The notes beneath the pieces are model-generated. The model ran no database searches and was not told the origin of the DNA. It was given only the letters and a program-made list of their open reading frames with translations. The position numbers were made by a program, and so were the translations under genes. A stretch of 20,917 nt of DNA from Flavobacteriales bacterium (GTDB taxonomy: Bacteria > Bacteroidota > Bacteroidia > Flavobacteriales_F > PHOS-HE28): positions 1 through 20,917 of the forward strand of contig JADJAA010000006.1 of the NCBI GenBank assembly GCA_016704485.1. The letters run 5' to 3'. This document shows, piece by piece, positions 16,822 to 20,917 of this stretch. Each line of letters begins with the position of its first letter. The stretch's first letter is position 1.

Positions 16822-17020
16822 ATGCGATCAATTACGGTGCATGGTTTTCGACACGGTATTAGGAAAGACCTCTTGGAACAAGATACTGACCTGCACTATA
16901 TTCAGGCCCTGCAAGGACAAAGTGCCAAAAAAACCACCATGATCGCTCTATTGAGCTTGTTGAAGCATACACGCATGTTCGCACCAAAGCCACTGGCAAG
17001 ACGCTAAGTGAGCGACGTAA
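16822..17020 (+). pseudogene. Relic of a tyrosine recombinase C-terminus
   Basis: The frame from 16822 reads ITVHGFRHGIRKDLLEQDTD, then LHYIQALQGQSAKKTT. This aligns with the catalytic end of tyrosine recombinases (HxLRHSFATHLLExGTDLRYIQALLGHSSxKTT). The H-x-x-R is kept, but the LGH histidine has become Q. A ~25-base insertion shifts the frame. The next frame reads EAYTHVRTKATGKTLSE, which matches the catalytic-tyrosine stretch IYTHVSTKAxGKxxSP. No N-terminal part is seen, and the 5' side (16740-16820) is not recognisable. The relic is not a copy of the intact recombinase beside it: that one reads TTLLYAQVTNRHLKQ at the matching place. Degradation here lies in otherwise clean sequence, so true decay is likely. 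Confidence 0.6.
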
Positions 17021-17029
17021 CTTGTTTAC

Positions 17030-18130
17030 ATGGCCATTACTCAACCACCCACCGACCCGAACGCTGTTTGGCATAAAGAGATCGCTCTGGAACCTGCGGA
17101 ACACCAGGGCCAGGAGGTCATCCTCCTCCGCTTTCCGTTCAATGCGGAGCTGATCGTCCAAGTGAAACAACTTTCGGGAGCCCGCTGGTCAAGCAGCCTT
17201 AAAGCGTGGCATGTGCCGGACAACCGGACCTACCGCGAGCGTTTTGGCCTACCTCAAAAAGCAACCGTAAAGGAAGCTCTTTTGCACCTTACACCAGAAA
17301 ATGCCGCAGCCATGCAGCGCTTTCTGGACACCATTCGGCTAAAGGGCTACAGCCCGAATACTGAGCGAACCTACCGGAACGAATTCGCACAGCTTCTCCA
17401 AGCACTGGGTCCCACACCTGTTGATACCCTCACATCGGAACGCCTTCGCAGTTACATGCTGCATTGCACCCAGGTCCTCAAATTGAGCGAAGCAACCTTG
17501 CACAGCCGGCTCAATGCGATCAAGTTCTACGTGGAAAAGGTACTGCATCTGGAAAAATTCTTCGTTGATATCCCGCGGCCCAAGAAACCGCGTACATTGC
17601 CCAAGCACCTTAGTCAGCAGGACGTGAAACGCCTCCTTGAACAGACCACGAACCTGAAGCATAACACAATGCTTCGCCTTTGCTATGGCATGGGTCTGCG
17701 TGTAAGCGAACTCGTAGCGTTAAAGGTGCAGCATATCGATAGCGGAAACATGCAGGTACACATTTGCCGTGCTAAGGGCAAGAAGGACCGATATGTCACA
17801 TTGCCTACCAGCATTCTGGAACAACTGCGCACCTACTTTAAGACCTATCGGCCGAAAGAATACTTGTTCGAGGGCCAATATGGCGGTGCCTATACCACCC
17901 GCAGCGCACAGGCCGTATTCAAACAGGCGATGCACAGGGCCGGTATCAACAAGAGCATCGGCATACATGGTCTGCGCCATTCCTACGCCACCCACCTTTT
18001 AGAGGCTGGCACCGACATCGGCTTCATTCAGAAACTGTTAGGTCATGAGGACATCAAGACCACCCTACTCTATGCCCAAGTAACCAACCGCCACCTCAAA
18101 CAGATAAAAAGCCCCCTGGATAGCCTATGA
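17030..18130 (+). CDS. Tyrosine recombinase/integrase (XerC/D-like with extra N-terminal domain)
   Basis: 366 residues. Residues 1-85 are an extra N-terminal module with ARWSSSLKAWHVPDN (51-65), seen in several Bacteroidetes integrases. A SAM-like core-binding domain follows at ~90-175 (GYSPNTERTYRNEFAQLLQA). The catalytic domain has LCYGMGLRVSELVAL (217-231; R224), RAKGKKDRYV (247-256; K249), HGLRHSYATHLLEAGTD (313-329; H313, R316), LLGHEDIKTTLLYAQV (337-351; H339, nucleophile Y348) and the tail IKSPLDSL. All catalytic residues are present, so it should be active. It lacks the additional IntI-specific segment, so it is not a classical integron integrase. It sits between a recombinase relic and an AT-rich accessory region, consistent with a site-specific insertion hotspot. 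The ATG at 18127 overlapping its stop does not lead a convincing gene. Confidence 0.9.
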   Translation: MAITQPPTDPNAVWHKEIALEPAEHQGQEVILLRFPFNAELIVQVKQLSGARWSSSLKAWHVPDNRTYRERFGLPQKATVKEALLHLTPENAAAMQRFLDTIRLKGYSPNTERTYRNEFAQLLQALGPTPVDTLTSERLRSYMLHCTQVLKLSEATLHSRLNAIKFYVEKVLHLEKFFVDIPRPKKPRTLPKHLSQQDVKRLLEQTTNLKHNTMLRLCYGMGLRVSELVALKVQHIDSGNMQVHICRAKGKKDRYVTLPTSILEQLRTYFKTYRPKEYLFEGQYGGAYTTRSAQAVFKQAMHRAGINKSIGIHGLRHSYATHLLEAGTDIGFIQKLLGHEDIKTTLLYAQVTNRHLKQIKSPLDSL

Positions 18131-18312
18131 GCCACACCTCATATCCGCGTGCCTTCTGGGCGGCTAGACGCAATGCGCATTTTGTGTTGCAGAATTGTAA
18201 CCAGCTCATAAAGCGTATCTTACCAGACACATCGCCAGACCAAACATTCATCTATTCAATGACGCATTTTAGCAGCAACCCAAAAAGACCAACTTGTAAT
18301 CACAAGCAAAAA
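18131..18312. other. Intergenic stretch after the recombinase
   Basis: No gene is recognised here. An 84-codon reading frame opens at 18127 but resembles no protein and has no credible composition. Base composition falls from recombinase-like to AT-rich across this stretch, so the border between core and accessory DNA is probably here. No clear attachment-site repeat could be found by eye. Confidence 0.4.
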
Positions 18313-19159
18313 ATGAAAGGAAAAATCAAACAAATTAGGAATTATTGTCGGAAAGTATTTGCTCTTAAAACTTTTGGATAAAAACAAGCCTTTTTTTTTC
18401 CGCCCCCCACCCACTTTTTAAACACCCCCCCCTAACCACCCCCCCCCCCCTCCCTTTCTTTTTTACCCCTTTTCGGGTGATAAAGGGGACACTTTTATTA
18501 AAAACGAATTTTAAAAAATAACCTTTTTTTTTTTTTTTTTTATAAGGGAAAGTTTTGTTCAAAATTTTGGTTTTTGATTTTTTTTGGGGCTTTTTTTGTG
18601 GGCGGTTTGCCTAATTTTAGTTTGGCTTGGGGCCCCGAAAAAAAAAATTTACATTTTTACCTTAACCCCCGGCCAACTTTTCCTTTTTTTTTTGTTTTTT
18701 TTTAAACGCTTCAATGCAAAAATTACTTGTACACGGCCATCTTTTCTCACTTTTGAAACCAAGTATTCTAAGCTAACTGCTTTGATTACGACATCTTTTT
18801 ATCCTTGCTCCTACATCCAGGTGCAATAAATTCCAGGGGGGTTGACAGCATCTATAAATGTATTTGGAGCTGGACTTATCTTTGGACTTATCACAATAAA
18901 GTTTGACAGTTTAATATGTTCAACATTCGCACATACAGTATGGAATTATTTTGGTGCAGTTTGGTTTGGACTTATTCCATTAGATAATTACCCATCTATG
19001 AAGTTAATTTCTGTTACTGGAAATTCACTTTTAATTGGTGACAAAAATGGGATGGAAACTGGCTTTATTGTGAGCAGTAACTATGTTAGCCTTTGTTATT
19101 TAGTTATGGACAAAAAAACGGCAGGTAACAAGGTATTGGCAAAACCAGGGCTGACGTAA
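18313..19159 (+). pseudogene. CPBP-family intramembrane metalloprotease, disrupted
   Basis: The well-read 3' part (from ~18842) codes for SINVFGAGLIFGLITIKFDS, then LICSTFAHTVWNYFGAVWFG. This is the C-terminal half of a CPBP (CAAX-protease-like) membrane protease; AHTVWNYFGA is the second conserved motif with its histidine and asparagine. Just upstream KYSKLTALITTSF and a broken 'GAIN.RG' fit the preceding conserved stretch after frame changes. The 5' part passes through a homopolymer-rich, unreadable block, and the first motif (EExxxR) cannot be seen. ATG 18313 (MKGKIKQIR, then IIVGKYLLLKLL in the next frame) is only a guess at the start. One A more or less in a run of seven near 19112 would move the stop to 19126-19128. 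Such proteases in accessory DNA are often linked to peptide maturation or immunity, but no partner is visible here. Confidence 0.6.
18385..18715. other. Homopolymer-rich, probably corrupted sequence block
   Basis: Long runs of T (up to about 19), C (up to about 13), A and G follow one another, with few mixed words between. No codon-like structure exists in any frame. The flanks at both ends read as parts of the same CPBP gene, so this most likely represents low-quality consensus over coding DNA rather than real low-complexity DNA. Confidence 0.6.
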
Positions 19160-19250
19160 GTAGTTTCAACACATGTACTGCTATCAGCATTTGTTCATAA
19201 TCAAGGTGACGTTATCAGAGGCTTCCTGCAAACCCTTTACTGTTCTATTA
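19126..19250. repeat. Long imperfect inverted repeat, cassette-site-like
   Basis: The left arm begins TAACAAGGTATTGGCAAAAC and continues into CAGGGCTGACG. About 45 bases later the right arm has CGTTATCAG, then TTCCTGCAAACCCTTTACTG and TTCTATTA. The arms pair imperfectly (TTTTGCCAATACCTTGTTA expected against TTCCTGCAAACCCTTTACTGTTCTA) and the hairpin would span ~125 bases. It lies exactly between the stop of the CPBP gene and the start of the lipoprotein gene. Repeats of this 'TAACA...GGC...GCTGACG' type resemble those I recall from gene-cassette borders in Bacteroidetes metagenomes. That resemblance is from memory, not verified. Confidence 0.35.
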
Positions 19251-19280
19251 CAGACCGTGCTAACAATAAACAGACAGACA

Positions 19281-20369
19281 ATGAAGTTAAGAACAATCTT
19301 ATTTTTTAGCATACTGACCATATTGACATCGTGCAACGGACAGACAAAAAATAAAGCATCAAACGCTGACGATTTAAGCCAAAACATTGCACAAGGCGAC
19401 ACCGTAAATAAACTTGGCGACCATTTGTGGTATGTGTTTCAAGACAAAAAGAACAACTATTGGTTTGGGAGTAATGGCGAAGGTGTGTATCGTTTTGACG
19501 GCAAAACTATTGTCAATTTTACGACCAAAGACGGACTATGCAACGATAGTATAAGACAAATTCAAGAAGATAAATTTGGCAATATATTTTTCTCAACGCT
19601 TGGTGGTATCAACAAATTTGACGGAAAACAATTTACGACTTTGCAACCTATAAAAAGTAAAGACTGGAAATTAGAACCAAATGATTTGTGGTTTAACATA
19701 TTGGGCAAAAGAAACGAAAACGGACCTTATCGCTTTGATGGAAAAAATCTGTTTCAATTAGAATTCCCAAAACATTACCTACACGATGAAATTTATGCAA
19801 AAGGCATCAATCCATTTTTTAGTCCTTATGAAGTCTATTGTATTTATAAAGACCGAAAAGGTGCAATGTGGTTTGGCACTTCAGTTTTTGGTGCTTGCCG
19901 TTTTGACGGACAATCCATCAAATGGATGTATGAAGAAGATTTAACAATAGGTTTAAACGGTGGAACATTTGGTATTCGTTCAATATTTGAAGACAAGGAA
20001 GGTGGTTTTTGGTTTTGCAACACTTGGCATCGGTATATTTTTGACTTTGACAAAACAACAAAAAGCGACAGACTTCAATATCAAAAGACCAACGGAATTG
20101 GAAACGCAAAAATATTTGGAGGTGACGAATACGTTTACTATTCATACATCATAGAGGACAATAACGGAAATATTTGGCTGACCACTTGGGACAAGGGAGT
20201 TTATAAATATGACGGCAAGAACATCACAAATTATTCAGTTAAAGACGGCACGAAAGACGTTAATTTAGTTTCAATGTATAAGGACAATCAAGGCGACTTA
20301 TGGCTTGGGACACCTGACAACGGAACATTTAAGTTCAACGGAAAAACATTTGAAAAATTTAACCCATGA
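19281..20369 (+). CDS. Beta-propeller (two-component regulator propeller, Reg_prop) lipoprotein
   Basis: 362 residues from MKLRTILFFSILTILTSCNG, a lipoprotein signal with the lipobox cysteine in LTSC. The earlier ATG at 19173 would bury this signal, so 19281 is chosen. The mature part is a run of propeller blades: LWYVFQDKKNNYWFGSNGEG, YRFDGKTIVNFTTKDGL, IRQIQEDKFGNIFFSTLGG, CIYKDRKGAMWFGTSVFGA, IIEDNNGNIWLTTWDKGVYK and MYKDNQGDLWLGTPDNG. Each carries the 'xxxxDxxGxxWxGT' core of Reg_prop repeats. Such blades normally form the periplasmic sensor of hybrid two-component systems; here they stand alone on a lipoprotein with no kinase. Codon use is AT-rich, unlike the E1 to M1 genes, fitting acquired DNA. 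Sequence quality is good over the whole gene. Confidence 0.85.
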   Translation: MKLRTILFFSILTILTSCNGQTKNKASNADDLSQNIAQGDTVNKLGDHLWYVFQDKKNNYWFGSNGEGVYRFDGKTIVNFTTKDGLCNDSIRQIQEDKFGNIFFSTLGGINKFDGKQFTTLQPIKSKDWKLEPNDLWFNILGKRNENGPYRFDGKNLFQLEFPKHYLHDEIYAKGINPFFSPYEVYCIYKDRKGAMWFGTSVFGACRFDGQSIKWMYEEDLTIGLNGGTFGIRSIFEDKEGGFWFCNTWHRYIFDFDKTTKSDRLQYQKTNGIGNAKIFGGDEYVYYSYIIEDNNGNIWLTTWDKGVYKYDGKNITNYSVKDGTKDVNLVSMYKDNQGDLWLGTPDNGTFKFNGKTFEKFNP

Positions 20370-20404
20370 CGACAGAAAGAAGAACAGTCGATAACACGGG
20401 AATG

Positions 20405-20917
20405 CTCATTTTTATTGGCAGTATTGTTTATGTTCACGATGATGTTTGTCCATCCCCAGAATTAGAAATTGACAGTTATTGATGGACAGCAAAGGTTAAC
20501 AACTTTGACACTTGTTTATTTGGTACTTCATAGACTTGCAAAGGTTATCAAAAACGAAGGACTTGTAAATGAAATAAGCGAAACCTATTTGATAAATAAA
20601 TTTTCACCAGAAGAAGAGAAACTAAAATTAAGACCAACTGACAATAATGATAGAGCTTTAAAATATTTATTGCGAAGTGATGAAAATGAAGAGTATTCAG
20701 ACTTTTCAAAATTAATCGACAACTTCAATTATTTCAAAGGAAGATTACAGAGAAATTATCAGAAACAGTTCTCAAAGGACTTTCCAATTAATGTTTGTTG
20801 AAGTTTCGCGGTAGAGAAAAGACGACCCTCAAAAGAATTTTCGAAAGTTTTAGATTCAACAGGTTTGGAACTTGCCCAAGCCGATCTAAATTCGGAGTTA
20901 TATTTTAATGGGTCTTA
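20405..20917 (+). pseudogene. DUF262 (GmrSD/ParB-like) protein fragment, frame-broken and running off the window
   Basis: Readable pieces are FIGSIVYVHDDVC (from ~20408), then VIDGQQRLTTLTLVYLVLHR (from ~20472, one frame over), ETYLINKF, EEEKLKLRPTDNNDRA and FNYFKGRL. After 20801, in mixed frames, come LMFVEV, DDPQ, RIFESF, STGLELAQADL and YILMGL. FIGSIV...DGQQRLTTL and DDPQ.IFE..NSTG..L...DLIRNY are hallmarks of DUF262, the GmrS-like nucleotide-hydrolysing domain of type IV restriction and phage-defence enzymes. The first ~60 residues of the usual domain are absent: it starts abruptly ~35 bases after the lipoprotein stop. At least four indels are needed. The C-terminal nuclease part, if any, lies beyond the window. 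Confidence 0.7.

Noticed and set aside
17030..18130. Classical integron integrase (IntI)
   Set aside because: The catalytic set is present, but the extra IntI segment before the H-x-x-R box is missing and the N-terminal module is of another type.
18186..18201. Small imperfect palindrome GTTGCAGAATTGTAAC as a possible attachment site
   Set aside because: The stem is only six pairs with one G-T, and no second copy was found nearby.
18127..18381. 84-codon ORF overlapping the recombinase stop
   Set aside because: The overlap suggests coupling, but the peptide has no recognisable motif and runs from GC-rich into AT-rich DNA and into the suspected CPBP start.

Overview
The window most resembles a chromosomal segment of an uncultured Bacteroidota, probably of the order Flavobacteriales. 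Supporting signs are a secreted protein ending in a type IX secretion (T9SS) sorting tail, TAnnTTTG-type promoter elements very close to start codons, a fused alpha/beta 2-oxo acid dehydrogenase E1, and an M1 peptidase with family-typical architecture. No rRNA, tRNA or CRISPR array was seen. The assembly looks like error-prone long-read consensus. The first ~4.8 kb, a short stretch near 6.15-6.19 kb, and parts of the last 2.5 kb carry dense indels, so many genes there can be read only by switching frame.

Region 1 (1-4830) holds five frame-broken genes. On the + strand are a SUI1/eIF1-like translation factor, a small exported protein, and a YdeI/DUF1905 protein. On the - strand are a flavodoxin/ferredoxin reductase-like oxidoreductase and a large T9SS-exported protein with bacterial-type leucine-rich repeats. 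Region 2 (4900-7003, -) is the E1 component of a 2-oxo acid dehydrogenase, alpha and beta domains in one gene, split here by indels. Region 3 (7147-13289) is cell-envelope metabolism. It holds a polytopic GT-C-like membrane protein (+), a polyprenyl-phosphate GT2 glycosyltransferase overlapping a SAM methyltransferase (-), and an LtaS-like phosphoglycerol transferase translationally coupled to a YegS/DagK-like lipid kinase (+). The last pair suggests a glycerophosphate transfer and diacylglycerol recycling module.

Region 4 (13299-16682, -) contains a single-ORF fusion of an antitoxin-like N-terminus with a ParE-type toxin, an orphan DUF433 antitoxin-like protein, and an M1-family metallopeptidase with a good Bacteroidetes promoter.

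Region 5 (16750-20917) looks accessory. A decayed tyrosine-recombinase C-terminus sits directly upstream of an intact, unrelated-looking tyrosine recombinase. Downstream the DNA turns AT-rich. It carries a CPBP membrane protease broken by a homopolymer-rich artefact, a long imperfect inverted repeat resembling a cassette recombination site, a beta-propeller lipoprotein, and an interior fragment of a DUF262 (GmrSD-type) protein joined abruptly. This could be an integrase-associated cassette array, but the low sequence quality there also allows misassembly.
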